From assembly GCA_014800795.1 (NCBI GenBank), contig JAAVFL010000040.1, positions 54,167 to 118,166 of the forward strand: a stretch of 64,000 bases of DNA, in the 5' to 3' direction. A program made the translations under genes and the position numbers. Below the pieces are notes generated by a model. The model was given only the letters and a program-made list of their open reading frames with translations. It did no database searches and was not told the origin of the DNA. Shown here piece after piece: positions 51,321 to 60,196 of this stretch. Origin of the DNA: Bacteroidales bacterium (lineage in GTDB: Bacteria > Bacteroidota > Bacteroidia > Bacteroidales > Muribaculaceae). Each line of letters starts with the position of its first letter. The stretch's first letter is position 1.

Positions 51321-52724
51321 TCACAGCCTCTGTCGCGACAGCTGATCCACGGAGCGCAGGCGTGGCAGATAGTAGGCCATCAGCGCGGCGGTGACGACGG
51401 TCGCGCATATATCGGAGATGTAGAATGTGCTCCATACACCTTCCAGACCCATAACTTCCGGAAGCCACAGCAGCAGTGGAATAAAGAAGATTACCTGACG
51501 GGTGAGGCTGAGGAATATGGATATCCCGATTTTTCCGATACTTTGAAAATAGGTGGTGGATACGATCTGGAAGCCTACGACAGCGAATACAAGCATGCCG
51601 GTGCGCAGGGCATGGGCGGTGAATTCTACGAGATCGGGGTCGGCGACGAATGCCCGCGCGATGAAATCCGGACATAATTGTCCGCCGGCCCATCCGATAG
51701 CGCTGATTACCGTGGCTGCTATGACAGCCAGACGGTAAACGGCTATAACTCTGTGAGGTGCGCCGTGGCCGTAGTTGAAACCGACTATGGGTTGCATACC
51801 CTGGCAGATTCCGAGTATTATGCAGCAGAGCATTGAGGTGTAGGTGACGAAAATGCCGGAGGCGGCAATGGCTTCCACTCCGCCGTATTCAAGCAGCGAG
51901 CGGTTTATGAGAATGTTGATCAGGCATGTGGCCACATTGATGATCGAAGGAGCTGCGCCTATGCCTACGATAGCCCAGATTACTTTCATGGAGGGGCGGA
52001 AGATACCTCGCCTGAAAGTTACCGGCCCGTTGGAGGGGCGGAAGAAGTGCCACATCACGAAGATCATTGATATGGTCATGGATATGTCTGTGGCTATGGC
52101 GGCTCCCTTTATACCCCAGCGGAACACGTAGATAAACAGCGGGGCAAGGACTATGTTCAGCCCCGCGCCTATGAACATCGTCACCATGGCGCGTACCGGG
52201 AAGCCCGATGCCCGCATAATATTGTTGAAGGAGAAAGTCAGATTGGTGAGGAGCAGGCCGGGGAGGATATACATCATGAAGTCGCGGGCATAGGGGAGGG
52301 TCACGTCGTTGGCTCCGAACAGCCGGAGTATGTGATCCATCCCGAGGGCGAAGGCGAGGATATAGGCGGTGCCTATGCCGAGCGTCAGGTTGAGCGAGTT
52401 TCCGAGTACGCGGGCAGCCGCCCCGTAGTCGTGGCCTCCGAGATGGATGCTCACTCTCGCTGCCGCGCCGGCTCCAACAAGTACGCCCAAGGCCGTGGCG
52501 ATATTCATTACCGGAAAGGTGATTGCCAGACCGGCTATAGCCTCCGGACCTATTACCTGGCCTATGAATATTCGGTCGACTATATTGTAAAGTTGCATCA
52601 CGAGCATACCTGCCACTGCGGGGAGCGAATATTTCCACAGCAGCCTTCCTATCGGCATAGAGGCGAGTTCGCGCAGATTCTGCTGCTTTTCGGGAGATGA
52701 GGTTTCTGTGGTATCGTCGTGCAT
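51321..52724 (-). CDS. MATE-family multidrug/metabolite exporter
   Basis: This 467-residue protein has twelve hydrophobic helices in two homologous halves. MATE motifs appear in the first half ('IGRLLWKYSLPAVAGMLVMQLYNIVDRIFIGQVIGPEAIAGLAITFPV', 'GVLVGAGAAARVSIHLGGHDYGAAARVLGNSL') and in the second ('IIGIAASSIINVATCLINILINRSL'-like region, 'GICQGMQPIVGFNYGHGAPHRV'). It is an inner-membrane cation-coupled antiporter by family; the substrate is unknown. A TATTTTTG box lies at 52761-52768. The gene stands alone between the acid phosphatase and the FKBP genes. Confidence 0.93.
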   Translation of the reverse strand: MHDDTTETSSPEKQQNLRELASMPIGRLLWKYSLPAVAGMLVMQLYNIVDRIFIGQVIGPEAIAGLAITFPVMNIATALGVLVGAGAAARVSIHLGGHDYGAAARVLGNSLNLTLGIGTAYILAFALGMDHILRLFGANDVTLPYARDFMMYILPGLLLTNLTFSFNNIMRASGFPVRAMVTMFIGAGLNIVLAPLFIYVFRWGIKGAAIATDISMTISMIFVMWHFFRPSNGPVTFRRGIFRPSMKVIWAIVGIGAAPSIINVATCLINILINRSLLEYGGVEAIAASGIFVTYTSMLCCIILGICQGMQPIVGFNYGHGAPHRVIAVYRLAVIAATVISAIGWAGGQLCPDFIARAFVADPDLVEFTAHALRTGMLVFAVVGFQIVSTTYFQSIGKIGISIFLSLTRQVIFFIPLLLWLPEVMGLEGVWSTFYISDICATVVTAALMAYYLPRLRSVDQLSRQRL

Positions 52725-52760
52725 CTGGAATAATTAATGCGTTTCCGGGGTTATTTTTTG

Positions 52761-52768
52761 CAAAAATA
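52761..52768 (-). promoter_or_regulatory. -7 box of the MATE gene
   Basis: TATTTTTG on the minus strand, 36 bp upstream of the start codon. The TTTG partner is not evident. Confidence 0.4.
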
Positions 52769-52875
52769 GTGAAAAATTCCCGTTGCATATGCTCCGATGC
52801 GGTGGCTAAGCTCCGGCGGAGGGCCGATTTAAGTTTTTTTTTATAAATTAATTAACAAGGACGGTGGAAATTGGC

Positions 52876-52883
52876 TAACTTTG
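52876..52883 (+). promoter_or_regulatory. -7 box of the FKBP gene cluster
   Basis: TAACTTTG, about 117 bp upstream of the ATG at 53000, preceded by an AT-rich stretch without clear TTTG. Confidence 0.5.
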
Positions 52884-52999
52884 CTTCGTGATTGGATGTT
52901 AGTATATCCGGAAGCACCTATGATGGTGCCGGAGCGGTGTGTCCGCTCTTCCTGATAATAGAAGAAACATCTTACTGCAACTTAAAAACGAAATCCTTT

Positions 53000-53638
53000 A
53001 TGGAAAACAACGAAAACAAAGGTCTCGACCGCATAAGCTATGCGCTCGGTCTCAGCATGGGTAACAATTTCCGTGCTTCCGGCATCAATGAAATTAATGT
53101 TCAGGACTTTGCCGACGGCGTAGCAGCCGTGTTCTATGGCGCACAGCCCAAAATGAGCTATGACGAGGCCAAGGCTGAGATTCAGTCTTATTTTACCGAG
53201 CTTGAGAAGAAACAGCGCGCGGCTGCTGAAGAACTCGGCAAACAGAACAAGGCGCTCGGCGAGCAGTATCTTGCCGAAAACGGCAAGCGTGCTGAAGTTA
53301 AGACCCTCCCCAGCGGTCTGCAATATGAAGTGATCACCGAAGGCGACGGTCCTGTACCTGCGGCTACCGATCAGGTAGAGGTTCACTATACCGGTAAGTT
53401 GATCGACGGAACGGTATTCGATTCGTCGGTTGACCGCGGAGTGCCCGCGACTTTCGGTGTAACACAGGTTATACCCGGTTGGGTAGAGGCTCTGCAACTG
53501 ATGAAGGCAGGCTCGAAATGGCGTCTGTTCATCCCCTCAGAGCTCGCTTACGGTCCGAACGGCGCTCCCGGTAGCCCGATCGGTCCGAACGCAACCCTCG
53601 TGTTCGATGTGGAACTTCTGAAGGTAATCGGCAAGTGA
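53000..53638 (+). CDS. FKBP-type peptidyl-prolyl isomerase (cytoplasmic form)
   Basis: This is 212 residues from the ATG at 53000 (MENNENKGLDRISYALGLSMGNNF). The ORF-track start at 52892 adds leader sequence. The N-terminal helical dimerisation domain (about 5-95) precedes the FKBP fold: 'GLQYEVITEGDGPVPAATDQVEVHYTGKLIDGTVFDSSVDRGVPATFGVTQVIPGWVEALQLMKAGSKWRLFIPSELAYG...ATLVFDVELLKV'. The active-site aromatic residues (Y, F, W, Y) are in place. This is the FkpA/Mip layout but with no signal peptide. It catalyses cis-trans isomerisation of prolyl bonds. Its stop codon overlaps the GTG start of the next FKBP gene. Confidence 0.93.
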   Translation: MENNENKGLDRISYALGLSMGNNFRASGINEINVQDFADGVAAVFYGAQPKMSYDEAKAEIQSYFTELEKKQRAAAEELGKQNKALGEQYLAENGKRAEVKTLPSGLQYEVITEGDGPVPAATDQVEVHYTGKLIDGTVFDSSVDRGVPATFGVTQVIPGWVEALQLMKAGSKWRLFIPSELAYGPNGAPGSPIGPNATLVFDVELLKVIGK

Positions 53639-54501
53639 TAGCCCTGAAGAAAATATTTTTTCCCGCAGCACTGGCAATGCTCGGCATTGCCGGAATGACA
53701 GCGCAGAGCGCCGCCCCGGCTCCATCCGACGGTCCTTCGGCCGAGGTCTATAAGGTTCCGGCCGATTCGGCGGCGGCAGCCTTTGCCACCATTATGGCCG
53801 AATATCTCAAACCGGAGCTGGAGAAGCAGTTTCCGGGCGACACGGCTGCCATCGCTGAATTCGTGCGTGGTGTGGAACACGCTTTCGAGATAAAGAATGT
53901 TGATGCGCCATATTTCTTTGGTGTCCGCAGCGGCTTTGGTCTTATTGACCGTGTGGAGGCCATGCAGGAGATGGGATTTCCGTTTACCTCATCGGAATTC
54001 AGCCGTAGTCTGGGAGATGCTCTCCGTGGGTCGGCGATGGGTTTCGATGTGAAGAGCGCCGATGCGTTTTTGCGCACTTCGGTGGAGCGCATGAATCCGC
54101 AGCAGGAGGCTGAGGCTGTCACCCCCGAGTCGCAACAGGAGTTTCTCGATGCCCAGAAGGCGCGTCCCGGCGTTACCGAAACTCCGTCGGGGCTTCTTTT
54201 CGAAGTGATAACCGAGGGTGAGGGTGAAACACCGGTCGCAACCGATAAGGTAAGAGTGACTTATACAGGGCGTCTTGCAGACGGCACGGTGTTCGATGAA
54301 ACCTCGCGTCCGATTGAATTCCCGATTCAGGGGCTGGTTCCCGGATTCAGTGAAGGACTTATGATGATGAAGCCGGGGGGTGAGTACCGCCTGTTCATTC
54401 CGGCACCTCTCGGTTATGGCGAGCGTGGAGCCGCAGGGGTCATTCCTCCCGGAGCGGCGCTTGACTTCACGGTAAAACTGCTCGATGTCCTCAAGCAATA
54501 A
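53635..54501 (+). CDS. Exported FKBP-type peptidyl-prolyl isomerase
   Basis: This is 288 residues from the GTG at 53635, which overlaps the upstream TGA by four bases (GTGA). That implies translational coupling. The N-terminus (VIALKKIFFPAALAMLGIAGMTAQS) is a signal peptide. The helical domain of about 40-170 is followed by the FKBP domain 'GLLFEVITEGEGETPVATDKVRVTYTGRLADGTVFDETSRPIEFPIQGLVPGFSEGLMMMKPGGEYRLFIPAPLGYGERGA...LDFTVKLLDVL'. It is likely periplasmic. In the active-site loop the usual aromatic after 'IPGW' is 'VPGF'. Confidence 0.9.
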   Translation: MIALKKIFFPAALAMLGIAGMTAQSAAPAPSDGPSAEVYKVPADSAAAAFATIMAEYLKPELEKQFPGDTAAIAEFVRGVEHAFEIKNVDAPYFFGVRSGFGLIDRVEAMQEMGFPFTSSEFSRSLGDALRGSAMGFDVKSADAFLRTSVERMNPQQEAEAVTPESQQEFLDAQKARPGVTETPSGLLFEVITEGEGETPVATDKVRVTYTGRLADGTVFDETSRPIEFPIQGLVPGFSEGLMMMKPGGEYRLFIPAPLGYGERGAAGVIPPGAALDFTVKLLDVLKQ

Positions 54502-54570
54502 CCTATACCGATAGCTGATTGCGGGTGCGGGCACACAGAATGGAAAACAACTGAATTATTAATAACTGAT

Positions 54571-55470
54571 ATGAAAAAAATCTTTTTAGGTTTCGGTGCA
54601 GCCGCTGTTATGGCAGCCGGACTTAGCTCGTGTGGCAATGGCGCGAGCACAAATGCTTCTGCCGAAGACAAGGCTCTCGGCGATTCTACCGCCACAATCA
54701 TAGGCGAATTCGCAGCAGCCCGTTCTGTTGCTGAATATCAGCAGATGAAAGAGATGCAGCCCGAGATGGCGGCCAAATTCTCTAAAGCTGCTTATCTGAA
54801 GGGTCTGAAAGCGGTTCTTGACGCAGATACTTCGGATATGTCGTATTTCCGCGGTCTTCAGATGGGTCTCCAGCTGGTAAATCCCATCATCGGAATCAAT
54901 CAGGACGCGGGTGTTCCCGTATCGAAAGATGTTGTTTATGCAGCTTTCAAGAAAGTTTACGAGCAGGATAGCGTAGCTGATACAGGCCTTTATTTCCAGC
55001 AGTATCAGAACATCATGCGCGATCTTTCGCAGCGTGTGGAACAGAAGCGCGAGCAGGCTCTAGCCGAAAGCGATGAGGCTAAGGCAAATCTCGCCGAGGG
55101 TGAGGCTTACTGCGAGAAGATGCTTTCCGAAGGCTATCAGAAAACTGAGAGCGGCCTCGTTTATAAGATCATCAACCCCGGAACCGAGCCGAAGGTGACA
55201 GCCGCCGACCGCGCTGTGATCGAATACACCGGTAAGCTCGTTGACGGCACACAGTTCGACAGCAACGCCGGTCATGCTACAGCTATGAGTGTAGCTCAGT
55301 TCGTTCCCGGTTTCAAGGAAGCTCTCTGCCTTCTTGGCGCCGGCGGTAAGATGGTGGCAGTGATTCCCCCCGCGCTTGCTTACGGTGTGAAGGGTGCAGG
55401 CGAACAGATCGGCCCGAATGCAACTCTGGTATTCGATATCGATGTTCTCGAGATCAATCCCAAGAAATAA
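54571..55470 (+). CDS. FKBP-type peptidyl-prolyl isomerase lipoprotein
   Basis: This 299-residue protein has a lipoprotein signal (MKKIFLGFGAAAVMAAGLSSC, Cys 21). The helical domain of about 30-175 contains a Gln/Glu-rich coil ('QRVEQKREQALAESDEAKANLAEGEAYCEKML'). The FKBP domain follows: 'GLVYKIINPGTEPKVTAADRAVIEYTGKLVDGTQFDSNAGHATAMSVAQFVPGFKEALCLLGAGGKMVAVIPPALAYGVKGAGEQIGPNATLVFDIDVLEI'. It is presumably membrane-anchored in the periplasm or at the surface. As third of three tandem paralogues, it probably arose by duplication. It is followed by a strong terminator. Confidence 0.92.
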   Translation: MKKIFLGFGAAAVMAAGLSSCGNGASTNASAEDKALGDSTATIIGEFAAARSVAEYQQMKEMQPEMAAKFSKAAYLKGLKAVLDADTSDMSYFRGLQMGLQLVNPIIGINQDAGVPVSKDVVYAAFKKVYEQDSVADTGLYFQQYQNIMRDLSQRVEQKREQALAESDEAKANLAEGEAYCEKMLSEGYQKTESGLVYKIINPGTEPKVTAADRAVIEYTGKLVDGTQFDSNAGHATAMSVAQFVPGFKEALCLLGAGGKMVAVIPPALAYGVKGAGEQIGPNATLVFDIDVLEINPKK

Positions 55471-55519
55471 ATCCTGAATTTTTACTGTGGCCACAATGGC
55501 CGCCGTACAGCCTGAAACA

Positions 55520-55556
55520 CGCCGGAATGGACCTGAGGTCAGTTCCGGCGTTTTTT
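55520..55556 (+). terminator. Intrinsic terminator of the FKBP cluster
   Basis: CGCCGGAA/TTCCGGCG stem followed by six T residues. Confidence 0.85.
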
Positions 55557-55591
55557 ATGGTGATCTGTAATGAGGGTTGCAGGTTTTGTCG

Positions 55592-55599
55592 TACCTTTG
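55592..55599 (+). promoter_or_regulatory. -7 box of the DUF1080 gene
   Basis: TACCTTTG, 30 bp upstream of the ATG. The only nearby TTTG is too close, so the -33 element is unclear. Confidence 0.5.
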
Positions 55600-55629
55600 C
55601 AGAACTTATCCTAATAAACTATTTTTATC

Positions 55630-56403
55630 ATGAATAACAGATTGATTCTGATTTCGGCATTATCGCTGATGGCGGCCGGCGCGGTAGCCGCTCCTAAAGA
55701 TTATCCACAGCCGGAGGGTATGCGTCCTGGCATGAGCGAGTACTGGACCCCACAACCCAAAGTAGTGACCCCAGGCGATATCGCTACAAACTCCGCACCG
55801 TCCGACGCTATTGTGCTTTTCGACGGTAAGAATCTTGACGCATGGAAGAGCTCGCGAACGGGCGAGGCTGCCGGATGGGATGTGCATGATGGTGTAGTGA
55901 CTGTCAACAAATCGCACGGCGACATCCAGACCAAAGACAACTTCGACAGCTTCCAGCTTCATCTCGAATGGATGGTTCCGGAAAATATCCATGGCGAGAG
56001 CCAGGGACGCGGCAATAGCGGTGTGTTCCTTCAGGGACTGTATGAGGTTCAGGTGCTCGACTGCTACGACAACGAGACCTACGTGAACGGCATGACCGGA
56101 TCGATCTACAAGCAGAAAGCTCCTACGGCCAACGTGATGCGCAAGCCGGGCGAATGGAATGTGTACGACATTATCTATACCTCGCCGGTGTTCAATGAAG
56201 ACGGCACATATAAGGTGCATCCCAAAGTGACAGTGATTCAGAACGGATGTGTGATTGTCAACAACTACGACATTCAGGGCACTACGGAATATGTCGGCTT
56301 CCCCCGCGTGGTGAAGCATGGCGACGGCCCGATCATCCTTCAGTCGCACGGCGACCCCAGCGAGCCCATAAGCTTCCGCAACATCTGGCTCCGCCCCCTC
56401 TGA
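55630..56403 (+). CDS. Secreted DUF1080 (3-keto-disaccharide hydrolase-like) protein
   Basis: This 257-residue protein has a signal peptide (MNNRLILISALSLMAAGAVAAP). The concanavalin-like fold of DUF1080 is recognisable: 'AIVLFDGKNLDAWKSSRTGEAAGWDVHDGVVTVNKSHGDIQTKDNFDSFQLHLEWMVPENIHGESQGRGNSGVFLQGLYEVQVLDCYDNETYVNGMTGSIYKQ' and 'PIILQSHGDPSEPISFRNIWLRPL'. Family members bind or hydrolyse glycosides, some of them 3-keto-glycosides; activity here is an inference. It is a single gene with its own promoter and terminator. Confidence 0.92.
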   Translation: MNNRLILISALSLMAAGAVAAPKDYPQPEGMRPGMSEYWTPQPKVVTPGDIATNSAPSDAIVLFDGKNLDAWKSSRTGEAAGWDVHDGVVTVNKSHGDIQTKDNFDSFQLHLEWMVPENIHGESQGRGNSGVFLQGLYEVQVLDCYDNETYVNGMTGSIYKQKAPTANVMRKPGEWNVYDIIYTSPVFNEDGTYKVHPKVTVIQNGCVIVNNYDIQGTTEYVGFPRVVKHGDGPIILQSHGDPSEPISFRNIWLRPL

Positions 56404-56425
56404 TCCCAGCGGAATGGTTTAAATG

Positions 56426-56467
56426 CGAGGGTATGTCTGCACTAATCGCAGACATACCCTCGTTTTT
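56426..56467 (+). terminator. Intrinsic terminator of the DUF1080 gene
   Basis: CGAGGGTATGTCTGC/GCAGACATACCCTCG perfect 15-bp stem followed by TTTTT. Confidence 0.88.
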
Positions 56468-56540
56468 AATTGTTTAAATTGTGGATAATAGATTATATTA
56501 TTCCAGCAAGCCGTATACTCTTATATGAAGAATACTATGA

Positions 56541-57857
56541 TTACTCCTCTTCCGGGGTATGGCGGTTGTCGCGGGCTTCCTTGAATTTCTGCTTCATGGT
56601 GGGGTTGCCGTGGGTGAGTTTGCGGATGGTGAGGGCTTCCACCTTGTCATTGGCGAGGCGGAGATTGTTTTCGGAGCCGACGAGGCTTTCGCGCACTTTC
56701 TGGAGCTGGGCTATGGAGTTGTCGATGGCTTTGATGGCGTCGCCGAATTTCTTGGAGGCCTGCATGTAGTTGTAGCCGAATCCTTCGCGGAATTTTTCAA
56801 GTTTCTCCTCGAAGTTGGTGATGTCGATGCTCTGGCGGCGGGCGGCCTCGAGCTCTGCCTTATATTCGGCGGCGCGGCGCGAGGCTTTGGTGAGCAGGGC
56901 TATGATTGGAAGGAAAAACTGCGGACGTACGACGAACATCTTGTCGTAGGCGTAGGAAACGTCGACTATGCCGTCGTTGTATAGTTCGCTCGTGGGTTCG
57001 AGAAGCGACACGAGCACGGCATATTCGCACTTCTTGGCCTTGCGGTCCTGGTCGAGCTTCTTGAAAAAGTCGCTGTTGCGGTGTTTGGTGGCTGTCTGGT
57101 CGGCCTCGTTCTTCATCTCGAACATGATGGAAATGTATTCCACTCCGTCGGCGAAGTCGCGGAATATGAAGTCGCCTTTGCTGCCTGTGCTGGCGTCGTT
57201 GTCTTTGTCAAAAAAGGCGTTGGGGTAGGCGGTGGTGCGTATGCGGTTGAACTCGGTGGCGCAATGCTGTTCGAGTGATTCGCCTATCATCTTGGTGCTG
57301 AGGCGCGCCTTCATGTCGCGGTAAAGCTCTATGGCGGCGTCTTTTTCCTTTATAATGGCTTCGTGACGCTCGCGCATGCTCGCCTCGCGGAGCAGCGCCT
57401 CGGACTTCACTGTTGCAACCTCGTTGGTGAGGCGGGCGATCTCTTTTTCCTTAAGTCCTGTTTCGCGTTCCACTTCGAGCTGGCGCATACGTTCGTTGGC
57501 CGATAGCTCCTGGCGCAGGCGGGCTATCTCGGCGTCGCGCTTGGCGAGGTCTGCCGCCAGTTCGAGCTCGCGGGTTTTCACTGCGGTCTGCATCTTCTGG
57601 GTCAGTTCGCTTATGCGGGCGTCGCGTTCGGCGAGTTTCAGCTCACGGGTGGCGAGCTGTTTCTGGAAATCATTTTTCAGCTCGTTGGTTTTCGAGGTGA
57701 GTTCGGCCTGCATCAGGCGGCGGTTTTCGGCCGTGCGTCGGTCGAGCTCGTCGTTGAAAACGGAGTTTCTCACCTGATTGGCAAGCGATTCAAACATATC
57801 TTCGTCAACACTGAATACATGCTGGCAGTGAGGGCATTTGAGTTCTTTCATGTTCAT
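56541..57857 (-). CDS. DUF2130 coiled-coil protein
   Basis: This is 438 residues from the ATG at 57857 ([25 protein letters not shown]); the ATG six bases on is also possible. The ORF-track start at 58316 runs into pyrH and is excluded. The N-terminus has a CPHC half zinc motif. A long coiled coil (about 30-190, rich in Glu, Arg and Lys) leads into the DUF2130 domain: '[76 protein letters not shown]'. The 'KGDFIFRD...SIMFEMKNE' core resembles a PD-(D/E)XK nuclease. The function is unproven. It diverges from pyrH. Confidence 0.88.
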   Translation of the reverse strand: MNMKELKCPHCQHVFSVDEDMFESLANQVRNSVFNDELDRRTAENRRLMQAELTSKTNELKNDFQKQLATRELKLAERDARISELTQKMQTAVKTRELELAADLAKRDAEIARLRQELSANERMRQLEVERETGLKEKEIARLTNEVATVKSEALLREASMRERHEAIIKEKDAAIELYRDMKARLSTKMIGESLEQHCATEFNRIRTTAYPNAFFDKDNDASTGSKGDFIFRDFADGVEYISIMFEMKNEADQTATKHRNSDFFKKLDQDRKAKKCEYAVLVSLLEPTSELYNDGIVDVSYAYDKMFVVRPQFFLPIIALLTKASRRAAEYKAELEAARRQSIDITNFEEKLEKFREGFGYNYMQASKKFGDAIKAIDNSIAQLQKVRESLVGSENNLRLANDKVEALTIRKLTHGNPTMKQKFKEARDNRHTPEEE

Positions 57858-57882
57858 TTTCGGGCTAAGATGGAGAGATAAA

Positions 57883-57890
57883 CAAAGGTA
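57883..57890 (-). promoter_or_regulatory. -7 box of the DUF2130 gene
   Basis: TACCTTTG on the minus strand, 26 bp upstream of the start codon and back-to-back with the pyrH promoter. Confidence 0.55.
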
Positions 57891-57906
57891 AGAATTTTTT
57901 TGAAAT

Positions 57907-57937
57907 TTTGCAGCGGAGAAAATTGTTGTTATATTTG
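57907..57937 (+). promoter_or_regulatory. Consensus promoter of pyrH-frr
   Basis: TTTG (57907-57910), 19 bp, TATATTTG (57930-57937). The start site near 57944 rules out the ORF-track start at 57900. Confidence 0.8.
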
Positions 57938-57959
57938 TGAATCGAATGAATTGCAACAG

Positions 57960-58676
57960 ATGAACATGAGAACGAAATACAATAGAGTGCTGCTGAAACT
58001 CAGCGGTGAATCGCTGATGGGTAGTCAGGGTTACGGCATAGATCCGGTTCGTCTGGGTGAATATGCCGCCCAGATAAAGGCTGCCGCCGAGGCCGGAACG
58101 CAGATCGCGATAGTGATAGGTGGCGGGAACATTTTCCGCGGCATGCAGGGTGCGGCCAAGGGGTTCGACCGTGTTAAGGGTGACCAGATGGGTATGCTCG
58201 CTACGGTTATCAATTCGCTGGCGCTCAGTTCGGCGCTTACCGCCATCGGGCAGAAAGCCCGGGTGTTCACCGCTATCAATATGTATCCGATAGGTGAATA
58301 TTACAGCAAGTGGCATGCTATCGAGGCTATGGAGCGTGGCGAGGTGGCTATCCTTTCGGGGGGAACGGGGTGTCCGTTCTTCACTACCGATACCGGGGCT
58401 GCACTGCGCGGTGTGGAGGTGGAAGCCGATGTGATGCTGAAGGGAACGCGTGTCGACGGTGTCTACACGGCCGATCCTGAGAAAGATCCGACCGCAACGA
58501 AATTCAGCGAGATCACCTACGACGAGGTCTACAACCGCGGTCTGAAAGTGATGGATCTCACCGCTACGGCTCTCTGCAAGGAGAATAAGCTTCCGATAAT
58601 CGTGTTCGATATGGATACGGTCGGCAATCTCGCCAAAGTACTCGACGGCGAGTCAATCGGCACCCTCGTTTACTGA
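57960..58676 (+). CDS. pyrH: UMP kinase
   Basis: This is 238 residues from 57960 ([21 protein letters not shown]); the ATG at 57966 is equally possible. Amino-acid-kinase motifs are '[13 protein letters not shown]', '[13 protein letters not shown]', '[16 protein letters not shown]', '[43 protein letters not shown]' and '[16 protein letters not shown]'. It phosphorylates UMP to UDP in the cytosol with ATP. The gene order pyrH-frr is common. It has a consensus promoter just upstream and frr starts 27 bp after its stop. Confidence 0.97.
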   Translation: MNMRTKYNRVLLKLSGESLMGSQGYGIDPVRLGEYAAQIKAAAEAGTQIAIVIGGGNIFRGMQGAAKGFDRVKGDQMGMLATVINSLALSSALTAIGQKARVFTAINMYPIGEYYSKWHAIEAMERGEVAILSGGTGCPFFTTDTGAALRGVEVEADVMLKGTRVDGVYTADPEKDPTATKFSEITYDEVYNRGLKVMDLTATALCKENKLPIIVFDMDTVGNLAKVLDGESIGTLVY

Positions 58677-58703
58677 AGAAATCAATAAAATTACATAATT
58701 ACC

Positions 58704-59264
58704 ATGACAGATCCCAAGACATATCTCGACCCCGCAGAGGAGAAGATGGAGATGGCAGTGGCCTATCTCGACGAGTCGCTGGCACATATCCGTGCAGGCA
58801 AGGCAAATCCGAAAATTCTCGACGGCATCCGTGTGAGCTACTATGGTTCGGCTGCTCCTATCTCGAATGTAGCCAATGTTTCGGTGCCTGATGCGCGCAC
58901 CATCGTTATCACACCCTGGGAGAAATCGATGTTCAAGGAGATAGAGAAAGCGATTATCAATTCCGAGTTGGGAATCATGCCTGAAAACAACGGTGAGGTG
59001 ATCCGTCTTTCCATCCCGCCGCTGACCGAAGACCGCCGCAAGATGCTCGTAAAGCAGTCGAAGGCTGAGGCTGAGCAGGCCAAGGTGAGTGTGCGCAATG
59101 CCCGCCGCGATGCTATCGACGGTCTGAAAAAAGCCGTTAAGCAGGGAATGCCCGAGGATGTGGAGAAGGATGCCGAGACTACCGCCCAGAAGCTCCACGA
59201 CAAGTATCTCAAGCGTATCGACGATCTATTCGCAGCGAAGGAGAAAGAGATTCTCACAGTCTGA
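58704..59264 (+). CDS. frr: Ribosome recycling factor
   Basis: This is 186 residues, the usual length. Conserved blocks are '[120 protein letters not shown]' and the C-terminal helix with '[22 protein letters not shown]'. It splits post-termination ribosomes together with EF-G. It lies in the pyrH operon. Confidence 0.98.
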   Translation: MTDPKTYLDPAEEKMEMAVAYLDESLAHIRAGKANPKILDGIRVSYYGSAAPISNVANVSVPDARTIVITPWEKSMFKEIEKAIINSELGIMPENNGEVIRLSIPPLTEDRRKMLVKQSKAEAEQAKVSVRNARRDAIDGLKKAVKQGMPEDVEKDAETTAQKLHDKYLKRIDDLFAAKEKEILTV

Positions 59265-59410
59265 AAGTGTGCAGACAGAGGAGAGCGATTCCCTTTTTTG
59301 AATACAGTATTCCCGGAAGTCCGGTTCTCGCAGTCGGGGACCGGCTTCCTTAATTTTTATGCCGGGAGCATATCCTGACCATATGCCCGCGGGTTGATAA
59401 TTAACTGATA

Positions 59411-60190
59411 ATGCAGACAATTCTATTTCATTCCACAATATTCGGTCCGATTCATTCGCGTCGTCTCGGAACATCGCTCGGTGTGAATCTTTCGCCGCGC
59501 GACGGGAAGGTGTGTTCGTTCGACTGCCTTTACTGCGAGGCGGGTTTTAACGCTCAGGGTGCTGGCAAAGCGGGCCTTCCCCCCCGCGCCGAGGTGTGTT
59601 CGCTACTTGAAGAGAAGCTGCGCTCTATGTCGGAAAACGGCGAACGTCTCGACGTCATAACTTTTTCGGGTAATGGCGAACCTACTATGCACCCCGATTT
59701 CGAGGGAGTGGTAAATGATACGCTGGAGCTGCGCGACCGCTATTTCCCCGAGGCGAAAGTGAGCGTGCTTTCCAATTCCACCCGTCTTGGCGATCCGGGG
59801 GTGTGCCGGGCATTGCTCCGCGTCGACAATAATATACTGAAACTCGATTCGGCTCTCGACGGCACGATCCGTCTGCTCGACCGTCCGAATTCTCCGGCAT
59901 TTACCGCTGAAAAGGTAATCGGGGAGCTGCGGCAGTTTGAGGGGCAGGCTGTTATTCAGACTATGATGTTGCGTGGAGAGTTCGATGGTAAGATAATAGA
60001 CAATACTGTCCCTGAAGAGGTTGACGCTCTTATCGAGGCTTATCGGCGCATAAAGCCTCGTGAGATAATGCTTTATTCGCTCGATCGTCTCACTCCGGCC
60101 ACGGGGTTGGTGAAGGTTCCCATCGAGGAGCTGCGGGCCATCGGTAAGGAGATAGAAGAGGCTACCGGAATTCCGGTGCAGGTAAACTGA
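59411..60190 (+). CDS. Radical SAM protein
   Basis: This is 259 residues. The iron-sulphur cluster motif is CX3CX2C ('VCSFDCLYCEAG', Cys 35, 39, 42). The SAM-binding 'FSGNGEPTMHP' and the later strands 'VSVLSNSTRL' and 'KLDSALDGTIRLLDRP' fit a COG0731-type radical SAM enzyme. The reaction is unknown; relatives act in tRNA modification or as activases. It precedes the LD-carboxypeptidase gene by only 6 bp, so they are co-transcribed. Whether they share a pathway is unclear. Confidence 0.87.
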   Translation: MQTILFHSTIFGPIHSRRLGTSLGVNLSPRDGKVCSFDCLYCEAGFNAQGAGKAGLPPRAEVCSLLEEKLRSMSENGERLDVITFSGNGEPTMHPDFEGVVNDTLELRDRYFPEAKVSVLSNSTRLGDPGVCRALLRVDNNILKLDSALDGTIRLLDRPNSPAFTAEKVIGELRQFEGQAVIQTMMLRGEFDGKIIDNTVPEEVDALIEAYRRIKPREIMLYSLDRLTPATGLVKVPIEELRAIGKEIEEATGIPVQVN

Positions 60191-60196
60191 CCCCCT

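Noticed and set aside
53000-55470. Possibility that the three FKBP genes are one fused gene broken by frameshifts
   Set aside because: Each has its own start, export signal type and complete domain set.
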